From assembly GCF_035712445.1 (NCBI RefSeq), contig NZ_DASTAT010000072.1, positions 1 to 64,000 on the forward strand: a DNA stretch of 64,000 nt, given 5' to 3'. The notes beneath the pieces were generated by a model that saw only the letters and a program-made list of their open reading frames with translations, did no database searches and was not told the origin of the DNA. Shown in pieces: positions 27,263 through 38,402 of the stretch. The translations under genes and the position numbers were made by a program. The stretch is from Oligoflexus sp. (GTDB taxonomy: Bacteria; Bdellovibrionota_B; Oligoflexia; Oligoflexales; Oligoflexaceae). How positions within the stretch are numbered: the first letter of the stretch is position 1; each line of letters begins with the position of its first letter.

Positions 27263-28252
27263 TCATTGAAGAAGCTGGGGTTGACCCTGCTGCATGGCAT
27301 CCTGAAAGCGATGCGATCCCGTCGGAAGATTCTGCTGCAAGGGGCTGTTGATGGTCGTGGCCTTATCGCGGCGGTTGCCGATGGTCAGCAGATCACGCAT
27401 ATGAGGTCCGCTGGGTGCTGCGTCCTTTCTTAACCTTTCAAAAAGAGGTGTCAATGCCTCGCCCAAAAAGCCTTTCAAAGGAATATGCGTCCCCTTCCCT
27501 ATCCCCTGCGAAACGATGCGGAAGACTTCCTCCAGGGCGAATTCCTGCTGACCGGTCACTTCAAGAATCTGCGCCTCTTCCGGCAGGGGAAGATCGATCA
27601 GCTTTTCGAGAATCTCGCTCAGGTCGCTGACATGCAGCGGCGCGAGTTTTTCCTTGGATTTTGGGACGGGATAAAACCAGGGAAAGCGCATCAGGCGTTC
27701 GATAGCGGTGACCAGACGGTCCTTGTATTTCAAATCACCGAAGGCCAGTGCGGAGCGCAGGATGATTTTTTCAGGTATTTTTGAATTCAGGATCATCAGC
27801 TCGGCCTGATACTTTTCCTGCAGATAAAGGGATTCCGCCGTGCGGGAGGCCCCGAGTGCGCTGACAAAGATAATGCGGCGGGTGCCGGCCTCTTCCATGG
27901 CCTGGATCAGATTGCGCAGCATTTCAAGGTTACGGCTGGTCATCACCGTTTCCTCATTCCCCCAAAGGGCGTCCTCCATGCGCGAACGAAAACTCTGATT
28001 CCACGCGAGATGCACGACCGTTTCAATGCCATCGAGTGCGGGAGGCAGATGCTCGATACGCAGAAGATCGCCGAAGACCGGCAGAGCATGAGCCATGGGC
28101 TCGGGCAGATGCGCACGATAAAGGCCGATTGAAGCCTTGCTTTTTTCGGATAAACGGCGGAGCAGATGGCGGCCGATAAAGCCGGCGGAACCGGAAACAA
28201 GAACTGTGGCGGCGGATTTCACGGGAGCGGAGCCCTGGTTTTTCCTGGTCAC
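27263..28252 (-). CDS. NAD(P)-dependent epimerase/reductase (extended SDR-like)
   Basis: Rossmann-fold protein of 329 residues. The nucleotide-binding loop is TVLVSGSAGFIGRHLL near residue 16, followed by TVVHLAW (family: (V/I)(V/I)HLA) and the acidic strand end FGDLL. The usual YxxxK catalytic pair may be YLQEKYQAE, where Y and K are four residues apart; SALGAS precedes it. The C-terminal part, KGFLGEALTPLFERLRKDA, resembles complex-I-assembly/NmrA-like atypical SDRs. The start is GTG with a perfect AGGAGGTG four bases before. Substrate unknown. Its upstream neighbour is a broken tnpB, beyond which lies a glycosyltransferase on the same strand. Confidence 0.75.
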   Translation of the reverse strand: MTRKNQGSAPVKSAATVLVSGSAGFIGRHLLRRLSEKSKASIGLYRAHLPEPMAHALPVFGDLLRIEHLPPALDGIETVVHLAWNQSFRSRMEDALWGNEETVMTSRNLEMLRNLIQAMEEAGTRRIIFVSALGASRTAESLYLQEKYQAELMILNSKIPEKIILRSALAFGDLKYKDRLVTAIERLMRFPWFYPVPKSKEKLAPLHVSDLSEILEKLIDLPLPEEAQILEVTGQQEFALEEVFRIVSQGIGKGTHIPLKGFLGEALTPLFERLRKDAAPSGPHMRDLLTIGNRRDKATTINSPLQQNLPTGSHRFQDAMQQGQPQLLQ

Positions 28253-28447
28253 GCGTCACCTCCTGAATGAGTTACCCACTACCGAGTTTAGCAATCAGAA
28301 CCGCAATTCTCCAGTCATAGCCGTTCCGAGCCGGCAAAGAGATGTACAGATTTTCCTAAACGGTGACGGCAACCGCTTTTTTAATCCTTGAAGATTGACA
28401 AAGTTCTTCGCCTTCAGATATACGTCTCGAAGTCACCCGAAGAAAGT

Positions 28448-29408
28448 ATGGTTTTAACTTACCGCTACAGACTCAAGGACGGCAATCAAAGAAGCCAGCT
28501 CAAACGGCTTTCGGGCCAAGTGAACTTCGTCTGGAACTTCTCAAACGAAGTTATGCGCGAAAACTGGCGCCGGTCACGGAAATACACGACCAGGAATGAT
28601 CTGCATGTTTTGACCAAAGGTGCCTCTCAAGAGCTTGATATTAACTCGCAGACTATTCAGGCCGTCGCCTATGAATGTCTGCTAAGAACACAAAAGTCAA
28701 AGAAGCGGGTTCGCTTCCGCACGAGTCGCAAGAACCTAGGTTGGATTCCTTTCAATGGCCAGACTGTGAAGTTTTGTGGTAACTTTATCAACTACAACGG
28801 ATTTAAGTTTCGTTTTTGGGATCACCGCAAGCTTCCTGAAGGATGTAGGATCAAAAGTGGATCATTCGCTGAAGATTCGCGGGGCCGTTGGTATCTTAAT
28901 CTGAATATCGAAGTTGCAGATGACGTTGTGATGCTACCTTTGGCTCCCAACTTGGATATTGGGATCGATCCCGGTACGAGGACGGTGCTGACGACGTCTG
29001 ACGGTGAAAAATTCGAACGTGAAAACTTAACACGCGACTACGAAGATCTACTTAGGCGACGCGGATTCAAGCAAGCTAGCCCGAACCAGAATGGCAAAAA
29101 GCATTTTGGATGCAAGCTGGCATCAAATATACACATTCCTTCAATATAAGTCCCTAAGGCGTGGAGGAATCGTGCTCAAAGTGAGCGAAAAATTCTCGAC
29201 TGTCACTTGCTCAAGCTGCCTTTCAAGATGTGGCCCGAGTGGACTAAGTGGGTTGAGTATAAGAGAGTGGACCTGTCAGATTTGTGGAGCGGTACATGAT
29301 CGCGACATAAACTCTGCCGTATACATTCTCCGTTCCGGGCGTGGAACGCTGAGTGAGAAAACAAATTCTCACAAGGGAAGCTCCGGCTATAACGCGATGA
29401 GCGTTTAA
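28448..29408 (+). pseudogene. Degenerate IS605-family TnpB (RNA-guided nuclease relative), internally deleted and frameshifted
   Basis: The first frame (28448 to its stop near 29149) gives a TnpB-type N-terminus (YRYRLKDGNQRSQLKRL, QVNFVWNFSNEVMRENWR) and the RuvC-I segment NLDIGIDPGTRTVLTT with its Asp. After about 29085 the homology moves to another frame (29091-29408): AKSILDASWHQIYTFLQYKS, the zinc ribbon CSSC...CQIC, and HDRDINSAVYIL with the RuvC-III Asp. The linking part with the RuvC-II acidic residue and the IHAKIANRRKD-type block is missing, so roughly 50-70 residues were deleted as well as the frame lost. No tnpA is present. Base composition is more A+T-rich than neighbouring genes, in keeping with an acquired element. 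Not expected to be functional. Confidence 0.85.
29353..29372 (+). other. Hairpin at the tnpB 3' end, possible remnant of its guide (omega) RNA
   Basis: GTGAGAA (29353-29359) and TTCTCAC (29366-29372) form a perfect seven-base stem with a six-base loop, inside the last tnpB codons. TnpB guide RNAs are made from the 3' end of tnpB and beyond, so this is a candidate scaffold stem; with a broken tnpB it would be a relic. Position is the only support. Confidence 0.3.
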
Positions 29409-30499
29409 CCGTTGAGGACGTCACCATAAAGCGCGCGGGTCCTGGCAGCGACATCATCCCAACTCATGGCCGCAGTATTGCGGGCCCTGCAGAGCCCGGC
29501 TCTGTCGGTGCTGGACAACAGCTCCTCGATGGCGGCGGACCATCGGCGCGCGTCATCCCCAGGTAAAAGACCCATGCCGGCCTCGCCAACGACTTCATCA
29601 ATACCGCTGCCACGGGTGAAGATCACCGGAACACCATGGCTGATACTGGCTGCAGCCGGAAGGCAGAAACCTTCAAGGCGGCTGGGATGTACGTAAAGGT
29701 CAGCGGCTGCATGCAGATCCTGCATTTCATGCTCGCTGATGCGCGTTTTCAGGATCAGGCGGGAATCGGCATCGGCTTTCAGCGCATCAAGCCCACCTTC
29801 ATCGGTGACGACAGTCCATCGCACCTGCGGCGGGAGATGGCGCAGGACCTTTGGAATAAGGTCGAGACGCTTATAGGATTCATGGCGACTGATCGTGAGT
29901 AGCTCAGAACCCTTGTTTTTCAGGTTTTTTTCCCGCGGATGAGGCCATCCATTCGGAATCATCACGGTCTTGCCGTGGCTCGCAGGATAAAATTCATGAA
30001 GCGTGTGCTCGGTCCAATGCGAAACACAGATGATCGCATCAGCGGCCGCGACCGCACGGGGCAATTGATAGCGAAGATAAAGTCCCAAAGCTGCCGATAC
30101 TTCTTCCTTTTGCAGGATGGGAATCAGATCGTGAACCGTAAGGACCTTCCTCAGTTTCGAGGATTTCAGAGTCGGCACATTATAGTTGCTCAGGCCATGA
30201 ACGATGGCAATGCCTTCATGTTCACGCAGAAAGTTTTGCGTCCACTGTCCCAACCAAAACAAGGCCCAGGGCTTGATCCGCGACTGCGGCCAACCTATGG
30301 TTTTCGGCAAAATATTCGGAAGAAATGGGGCGTCGAGTGCAGGAACGGAAGGAATGATGCGGGGTGACACGGCCTGTCGCTTCAGGGCCTGAAGGAGTTC
30401 CCAGGCATGCCGGCCGACGCCGGAGTAAAGAGACTGCAGGCCAAAGCCATCCCAGAGGATGACTCCAGGATCAGCTTTGGACCTGCCGCTCATAGGCAT
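29405..30499 (-). CDS. GT4-type glycosyltransferase
   Basis: Predicted glycosyltransferase of 364 residues with a GT-B fold. N-terminal glycine-rich acceptor side (LQSLYSGVGRHAWELLQAL), VLTVHDLIPILQKEE, then the donor-binding half with LLTISRHESYKRLDLIPKVL, LHAAADLYVHPSRLEGFCLPAAASISHGVPVI, the E(x7)E-type motif of GT4 enzymes. Likely uses a nucleotide sugar to build an envelope glycan; target unknown. Its ATG at 30499 is one base after the atpC stop, so it is co-transcribed with the ATP synthase genes, an unusual attachment. The last codon overlaps the end of the broken tnpB by four bases. Confidence 0.88.
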   Translation of the reverse strand: MPMSGRSKADPGVILWDGFGLQSLYSGVGRHAWELLQALKRQAVSPRIIPSVPALDAPFLPNILPKTIGWPQSRIKPWALFWLGQWTQNFLREHEGIAIVHGLSNYNVPTLKSSKLRKVLTVHDLIPILQKEEVSAALGLYLRYQLPRAVAAADAIICVSHWTEHTLHEFYPASHGKTVMIPNGWPHPREKNLKNKGSELLTISRHESYKRLDLIPKVLRHLPPQVRWTVVTDEGGLDALKADADSRLILKTRISEHEMQDLHAAADLYVHPSRLEGFCLPAAASISHGVPVIFTRGSGIDEVVGEAGMGLLPGDDARRWSAAIEELLSSTDRAGLCRARNTAAMSWDDVAARTRALYGDVLNG

Positions 30500-30500
30500 A

Positions 30501-30917
30501 TCAATGCTTCAAGGTCGACTGGGACATTTGGATCCGTTGATCCGCTCGTCTCAGAGCGCGGTTGGCACGCTCCAGATCGGTGTCCGGTCCAATGTTCGCA
30601 AGACGTTCCGCAGCGCGCTTTCTGGCCGTCTGCGCGCGAGCCACATCGATCTCACCGGCACGTTCGATAACGTCAGCCAACAAGGTCACGCGGTTGCTTT
30701 CGACTTCAACGTATCCGCCGGCGATAAAGAATCGCTCCACGGCGTTGTCCGCTGTCGTGATCGTCACTTCACCCTGATCCAATTCCGCAACCATGCCTGC
30801 ATGATCCGGAAGGATCGTCATGTACCCAAGGGTACCAGGCAGAGTCACAGCAGACGCCTTGACCGTGGCCACGGCGCGGCTGGGAGACAGGACTTTGAGG
30901 TCAAAATTAGCAGCCAT
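30501..30917 (-). CDS. atpC: ATP synthase epsilon subunit
   Basis: Central-stalk subunit of F1, 138 residues. N-terminal beta-sandwich with DLKVLSPSRAVATVKASAVTLPGTLGYMTILPDHAGMVAEL in pieces and FFIAGGYVEVESNRVTLLADV, the standard epsilon pattern; C-terminal helix pair [17 protein letters not shown]. Last F1 gene, 13 bases after atpD. Confidence 0.96.
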   Translation of the reverse strand: MAANFDLKVLSPSRAVATVKASAVTLPGTLGYMTILPDHAGMVAELDQGEVTITTADNAVERFFIAGGYVEVESNRVTLLADVIERAGEIDVARAQTARKRAAERLANIGPDTDLERANRALRRADQRIQMSQSTLKH

Positions 30918-30930
30918 AAGCTACCTGTCC

Positions 30931-32346
<1,416 letters not shown>

Positions 32347-32364
32347 TTAGATCCTGCTTACGTT

Positions 32365-33223
32365 TTAGTGAAGGGCTTCGGCGCCGCTGATAATTTCGAT
32401 CAGCTCTTTGGTAATCGCCGCCTGACGCGCTCGGTTGTACTGCAAGGTCAACTTGCGAATCACTTCCTTGGCGTTGTTGGTGGCTGAATCCATCGCCGTC
32501 ATACGAGCGCCGTGTTCGGACGCTGTTCCGCTCAAGAGTGCTGCGAGCAGGTAACTGACGATCTTGCGTTCGAGCAGTTTATCCAGCAGCTGATCCAGAC
32601 CCGGTTCCACGATCGCATAGGTGCGAAGGTTGTCGCCTTCGGTTGCCCGCTTCATGCGCACAGGCAGAAGCTGATCGATGGTCGGAGCCTGATCGAGAGC
32701 CGATTTATAGAACGGATAAGCGATATAGATGCGATCATAGGCGCCGCTCGTGAAGAGCTTTTCCATTTCACGCACCAACCGACGGGCCACTTCAACATTC
32801 ACTTTTTCCAGGACTTTTTCTTCCCGGCCGACAATCGTAAGATTGGTCTTTCTGGCGAATGAAATTGCGCGTCTGCCGCAGGCGTAGACGTCGACAGCGA
32901 CGCCGGCCTGGGTTTTTTCTTTCAGGAAACCCGAGACAGCTTTGAAAAGGTTTGCGTTCAAACCCCCGCAAAGGCCGCGATCGGTTGCCAGAACCAGGAC
33001 CAGAGAGCGCTTCTCCTCACCCTGCCGGAGCAAGGGCGAATTCAGATCGCTTTGGCCCATCAAAAGCTTTTCGACCATATGATCGAGGGCTTTTGCATAG
33101 GGTCTGGCAGCGTCAACCGCATGGCTGGCTCGCGCAAACTTTGCTGCAGAAACCAGTTTCATCGCGTTGGTGATCTTCTGCGTACTCTTCACGCTTCCGA
33201 TCCGACGCTTGATATCCTTGAGG

Positions 33224-33231
<8 letters not shown>
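32365..33231 (-). CDS. atpG: ATP synthase gamma subunit
   Basis: Rotary shaft subunit of F1, 288 residues. N-terminal helix [28 protein letters not shown] and C-terminal [21 protein letters not shown] and [23 protein letters not shown] are the two conserved coiled-coil ends. The ATG overlaps the atpA stop by eight bases, consistent with translational coupling. Confidence 0.98.
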
Positions 33232-34738
<1,507 letters not shown>

Positions 34739-34754
34739 GGTCGCCCCATACTCC

Positions 34755-35294
34755 TTAGCTGACGGCAAATTTCGTCATATGTTCAAGTTTTGTTTTCAGG
34801 GTCATATCGAGGACGCTGTTTTCAATCCGAATCTCAAAGCCGCCCAGAATGGATTTGTCGACCTTCTGGAGCAGATTCACACGCTTTTTGAGCATGCTTT
34901 CGAGTTTGGTCCGGATCTCGCTCAACTCGCCGTCATTCAAAGGAACGGCTGCTGTAACCGTGGCGTCGACGATACCGCGGGATTTTTGGACCTGACGTTT
35001 GAAATCCTGCGCGAGTTCGGGCAGGAGTCCCGTCCTTTTGTTTTCGATCAAACTTCCCAGGAATCTCTTCAGGACATCGCTCGACTTCAACTGATCGGTC
35101 ACGTTATTGAAAACGCTTTGCAGAAGCTCGGGATTGACGATGGGGCTGGCGATGATCTTACGAATGGCTTTGTCATCGTAAAGCTGCGCCATGGCCGCGA
35201 GGTCATCGATGATTTTGTCCTGAACAGCGGTTTGACCCTCGGTCAGGGTCATTAGGGCAGTCGAGTAACGATGCGCGATCTTTTCTGCGCTCAC
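34755..35294 (-). CDS. atpH: ATP synthase delta subunit
   Basis: Peripheral-stalk subunit of 179 residues linking F1 to the b subunits. N-terminal helical domain ([16 protein letters not shown]) and the C-terminal conserved block [25 protein letters not shown] in pieces. It overlaps atpF by four bases and ends 16 bases before the chosen atpA start. Confidence 0.93.
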   Translation of the reverse strand: MSAEKIAHRYSTALMTLTEGQTAVQDKIIDDLAAMAQLYDDKAIRKIIASPIVNPELLQSVFNNVTDQLKSSDVLKRFLGSLIENKRTGLLPELAQDFKRQVQKSRGIVDATVTAAVPLNDGELSEIRTKLESMLKKRVNLLQKVDKSILGGFEIRIENSVLDMTLKTKLEHMTKFAVS

Positions 35295-35881
35295 GAATTT
35301 ACCTCCGCACGAACCGGGGTCTTGGGTGTCTGGGATTGAAGGGCGCTGGGATGAGGCAGTACGTCCGCGTCTGTGGAGTCAGAAGGAACGGCACGAACAC
35401 CACCTAGGGTTTTCAGACTCTGCTGAACGACCTGATGCTGACGATTGTCATCCAGAGCGGCTTTCAGTTGTTCAACAGTCTGCAGTTTGACCTGCTCGAT
35501 GATCTCGCGCTGCAGGTTTTCCTTGGCCGCGGCGATTTCAGCTTCCGCGATGCGGCGGGCTTCGCGCTTCAGATGCTCGGCCAGGGCTTCGGCATTGGCC
35601 ACGACCTGACGGGCTTCCTGTTCGGCTTGAGCCTGAGCTTTGACGCGGATGTCATCGACTTCGCGATCCAGCTTCACAAGGCGCTCTTTCAGCTCCAGGT
35701 TCCGCTTCTCAGCTTCTTCCTTGGCGGCGCTGGCCTTTTTAACAAGTTCTTCGTACGCATTGCGTTTAGCAGACAAAGCGTTCCGAATGGGGCCCCGCAG
35801 CATCAAAGTGGCGAGCACAAGAAAGATCGCCAGGTTGATATAAGGAGCGATTACACCTGTAAAGATATCTACACCTTCCAC
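35291..35881 (-). CDS. atpF: ATP synthase b-type subunit with Pro/Ser-rich tail
   Basis: Peripheral-stalk subunit of 196 residues: N-terminal membrane helix (YINLAIFLVLATLML, followed by RGPIRNALSAKR) and a long charged coiled coil up to about residue 155. Unusually, about 40 residues follow that are Pro/Ser/Thr/Asp-rich and not helical ([17 protein letters not shown]), beyond the usual end of b subunits. Paired with a second b gene immediately upstream, so the stalk is probably a b/b' heterodimer, as in cyanobacteria and many deltaproteobacteria. Confidence 0.9.
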   Translation of the reverse strand: MEGVDIFTGVIAPYINLAIFLVLATLMLRGPIRNALSAKRNAYEELVKKASAAKEEAEKRNLELKERLVKLDREVDDIRVKAQAQAEQEARQVVANAEALAEHLKREARRIAEAEIAAAKENLQREIIEQVKLQTVEQLKAALDDNRQHQVVQQSLKTLGGVRAVPSDSTDADVLPHPSALQSQTPKTPVRAEVNS

Positions 35882-35910
35882 GCATTACCTCTTTGAGTGG
35901 TCCGAGTCGT

Positions 35911-36345
35911 TCAATGGGGGATGAGACGATCAACGAATTGGCGAGACAGCTGCTGAACGATGGCTGGAACGGCTTGACGCTGTTCGGCCAATTCTTTCAC
36001 CAGATTGCCGCGCATGGCGGTTACGACGTCCGAAGCTTCCTTGGACGCAGCGGCAAGCAATTCATCGCGTTTGTGCTTGGCGGTCGCCAGGCTCGAATCG
36101 CGGAAATTGCGGGCCTCAAGACTGGCCTGGGCAATACGATCGCGGATTTTTTCCGTGGCCCGGGTGTTTTCCACCTCCAGCTGCTCGGCTGCGGCCTGAT
36201 TGCCAAAGGTGGCCTTGATGCGTTGGTCCCGGACTTTCAGATAGGGTTCAAGGAAGAGTTTTTTGACGACGATCAAGTTCGCAACAAAAATCCCTGCCGT
36301 GGCAGCCATAATAACCGGATTGGGGGACAGATTAAGAGAGGACAT
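35911..36345 (-). CDS. ATP synthase second b-type subunit (b')
   Basis: Protein of 144 residues with an N-terminal membrane helix (VIMAATAGIFVANLIVV) continuing into FLEPYLKVRDQRIKAT and a charged coiled coil (ARNFRDSSLATAKHKRDELL) to the end. It is the first gene of the F1 block, 29 bases before atpF. The ATG at 36345 has GAGG about 11 bases upstream; a GTG at 36357 is an alternative. Which of the two genes is b and which b' cannot be settled by eye. Confidence 0.87.
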   Translation of the reverse strand: MSSLNLSPNPVIMAATAGIFVANLIVVKKLFLEPYLKVRDQRIKATFGNQAAAEQLEVENTRATEKIRDRIAQASLEARNFRDSSLATAKHKRDELLAAASKEASDVVTAMRGNLVKELAEQRQAVPAIVQQLSRQFVDRLIPH

Positions 36346-36499
36346 CCTTGGATTCACCTCGCTAAGTGCTGAGAGATAAAATTCCTTTGAAGCAAGGGAA
36401 CCTCTAAGTAACTTATTATGGCCCGTTTCTCAAGAAAGGAATTGTAATTCACAGCTTTTTTTTGATGTTAATAAAACCCAGCCTGGACGCGGATTTGGA

Positions 36500-36518
36500 G
36501 GCGGCTAACAAAGCCGCC
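36500..36518. repeat. Perfect dyad between parB and the F1 operon
   Basis: GGCGGCT (36500-36506) and AGCCGCC (36512-36518) flank a five-base loop, just past the parB stop on the minus strand. No T run follows, so it is not a classical terminator; it may stabilise the parAB 3' end or bind a protein. The rest of the 166-base gap (36358-36523) is A+T-rich with an eight-T run and should hold the promoter for the F1 block, which I cannot place. Confidence 0.4.
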
Positions 36519-36523
36519 AAACG

Positions 36524-37459
36524 CTAAAACCCACCCCCGCCTATGAGCTGGAGGATACGTTCCAGTTCTGCCGGAGAAAAGTAAGATATCTCAATTCGAC
36601 CGCGGCCGCCGGATCCGTAAAGTTTTACTTTTGTGCGCAGTTGGCTCCGAAGTGTGTCTGCAAGGTAGTCCAGATCAGCGTTTGCCTTATTACGATCGTT
36701 ATCGGCGTCGTCGAGTGGTCCCTGCTTTTTCATCTTCTTGACGAGCTGCTCGGTCTGGCGAACGTTGAGTTTCTTACTCAGAACAATGTCGCGTGCTTTC
36801 AGGATCAAAAGGCGATCTTCGAGCGCCAGCAGCGCCCGGCCATGACCCATCGACAGTTTATCGTTCATGAGATCATCCTGGACTTCCTGAGGAAGCGCCA
36901 GAATGCGAAGCATGTTGGCGATCGTCGTTCTATCCTTGCCGACCTTCCGCGCGCAATCATCCTGCGTGAGCCCGTAATCCTTGATCAGCATGGCATAGGC
37001 TTCCGCTTCCTCGATCACGTTCAGATTCGCTCTTTGAACGTTTTCTATGATGGCGAGGCGCAGCATGTCTTCCGGGGTGACTTCCTTGACGATGACCGGA
37101 ACTTTTTCAAAGCCGGCCAGCTGGGAAGCGCGCCAGCGGCGTTCGCCCGCAATCAGAATGTAATTCTCGCCTTCTTTCGATACGACGAGCGGCTGAATCA
37201 CGCCGTCCTGTTTCAGACTCTGCGCCAGAGCGAGCAGGTCGCTGTCCTTGAAAATTTTGCGCGGCTGCCGGGGATTGGGTGTGATCCTGTTGATGGGCAG
37301 TTCCAGAATATTCTGAACGGCCGCGGTATCCGGGCTTGGCGTCGGAGTGGCAGCCGTCGCCGGTGCCTCGTCCTGATCGAGTCCCAGAAGTGAGCCAAGG
37401 CCTTTGCCAAGGGCTTCGCGTTTATGGGGTCCTTTGAGTGGTTGTTTGCTGTTATCCAT
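36524..37459 (-). CDS. parB: Chromosome-partitioning protein ParB (Spo0J)
   Basis: CTP-dependent DNA clamp that loads at parS and spreads; 311 residues. N-terminal GKGLGSLLG, then INRITPNPRQPRKIFKDSDLLALAQSL in pieces, the CTP-binding motif GERRWRASQLAG, and the helix-turn-helix part AYAMLIKDYGLTQDDCARKVGKDRTTIANMLRIL (in pieces) that reads parS, followed by MGHGRALLAL. The C-terminal 50 residues are the dimerisation domain. I chose the ATG at 37459, seven bases after GAGGA; an ATG at 37477 overlaps the parA stop. Its target sites form a dense array just upstream of parA. Confidence 0.97.
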   Translation of the reverse strand: MDNSKQPLKGPHKREALGKGLGSLLGLDQDEAPATAATPTPSPDTAAVQNILELPINRITPNPRQPRKIFKDSDLLALAQSLKQDGVIQPLVVSKEGENYILIAGERRWRASQLAGFEKVPVIVKEVTPEDMLRLAIIENVQRANLNVIEEAEAYAMLIKDYGLTQDDCARKVGKDRTTIANMLRILALPQEVQDDLMNDKLSMGHGRALLALEDRLLILKARDIVLSKKLNVRQTEQLVKKMKKQGPLDDADNDRNKANADLDYLADTLRSQLRTKVKLYGSGGRGRIEISYFSPAELERILQLIGGGGF

Positions 37460-37476
37460 GGTCTGTCCTCTTCCCA

Positions 37477-38316
37477 TCAGTGGGCGCTATCAGCAGCGGC
37501 TTCGGATTTGCGTCGCGAGCGGCCGGTTTTGGGTTTTTCCGTAACGGTCGGCTTGAAATATTTGGCCAGGAGTTCCTGGGAGAATTCCCAGTAGGCCTGC
37601 GAGCCCGCGGAGCTGCGATCGTATATCAAAGCCGGTTTGCCATGAGAAGGGGCTTCCGAGAGTCGAACGTTTCGGGGAATGACCGAGGTAAAGACTTCGC
37701 CTTGAAAGTGGGAGCGTATCTCCTGCTCCACCTGCGAGCTTAAATTATTTCGACGATCGAACATAGTCAGCAGGATGCCCTCGCGCTCAAGGGCGGGATT
37801 CAGACGCTTTTTGATGAGCGTCGTGGTCTTGACCAGCTGCGAGAGACCTTCCATCGCATAGTACTCGGACTGCAGCGGAATGAGTACCGAGTCGGCGGCG
37901 GTCAGGGCGTTCACCGTCACAAGGCCCAGGGTGGGTGGCGTGTCGATGATAATGAAGTCGTAGAGCGGTCGCACAGGTTCAAGGGCCTCTTTGAGCCTTG
38001 TCTCCCGTCCGAAGGCCGACACCAGTTCCAGCTCCGCCCCGGCCAGGTCCTGCTTCGCTGGCGCGAAATGAAGAAGGGGAATCTGGGATTCCAGGATGAT
38101 GTCCCGCATCGGTTTTTCTTCGACCAGGACCTGGTAGATGCTGTCCTGGAAATTTTGCGGGTAGATGCCAAGTCCGCTCCCCGCGTTAGCCTGCGGATCC
38201 ATGTCGATCAGCAGAACCTTTTTCTGACTCTGGGCGAGACAACAGGCCAAATTAACGGCTGTTGTTGTCTTCCCCACCCCACCCTTCTGATTGGAAATTG
38301 CAATCACCCGTGCCAC
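37477..38316 (-). CDS. parA: Chromosome-partitioning ATPase ParA (Soj)
   Basis: Walker-type ATPase that segregates ParB-parS complexes; about 279 residues. Deviant Walker [51 protein letters not shown] in pieces, and [11 protein letters not shown] are standard. Start choice: GGGAG lies nine bases before the GTG at 38316, while the ATG at 38325 and GTG at 38334 have no correctly spaced site; the protein differs only by a few residues. The C-terminus is a basic tail ([10 protein letters not shown]). The gene directly follows the parS array, whose first site lies 87 bases upstream of the chosen start. Confidence 0.96.
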   Translation of the reverse strand: MARVIAISNQKGGVGKTTTAVNLACCLAQSQKKVLLIDMDPQANAGSGLGIYPQNFQDSIYQVLVEEKPMRDIILESQIPLLHFAPAKQDLAGAELELVSAFGRETRLKEALEPVRPLYDFIIIDTPPTLGLVTVNALTAADSVLIPLQSEYYAMEGLSQLVKTTTLIKKRLNPALEREGILLTMFDRRNNLSSQVEQEIRSHFQGEVFTSVIPRNVRLSEAPSHGKPALIYDRSSAGSQAYWEFSQELLAKYFKPTVTEKPKTGRSRRKSEAAADSAH

Positions 38317-38402
38317 AATGGTCATCTCCCACACAACGCAGATCCCGAAAAATATGAGCTCATTTATCTAACATGAAGCCGAGTTTGCTTTCACTGAAAA
38401 CA

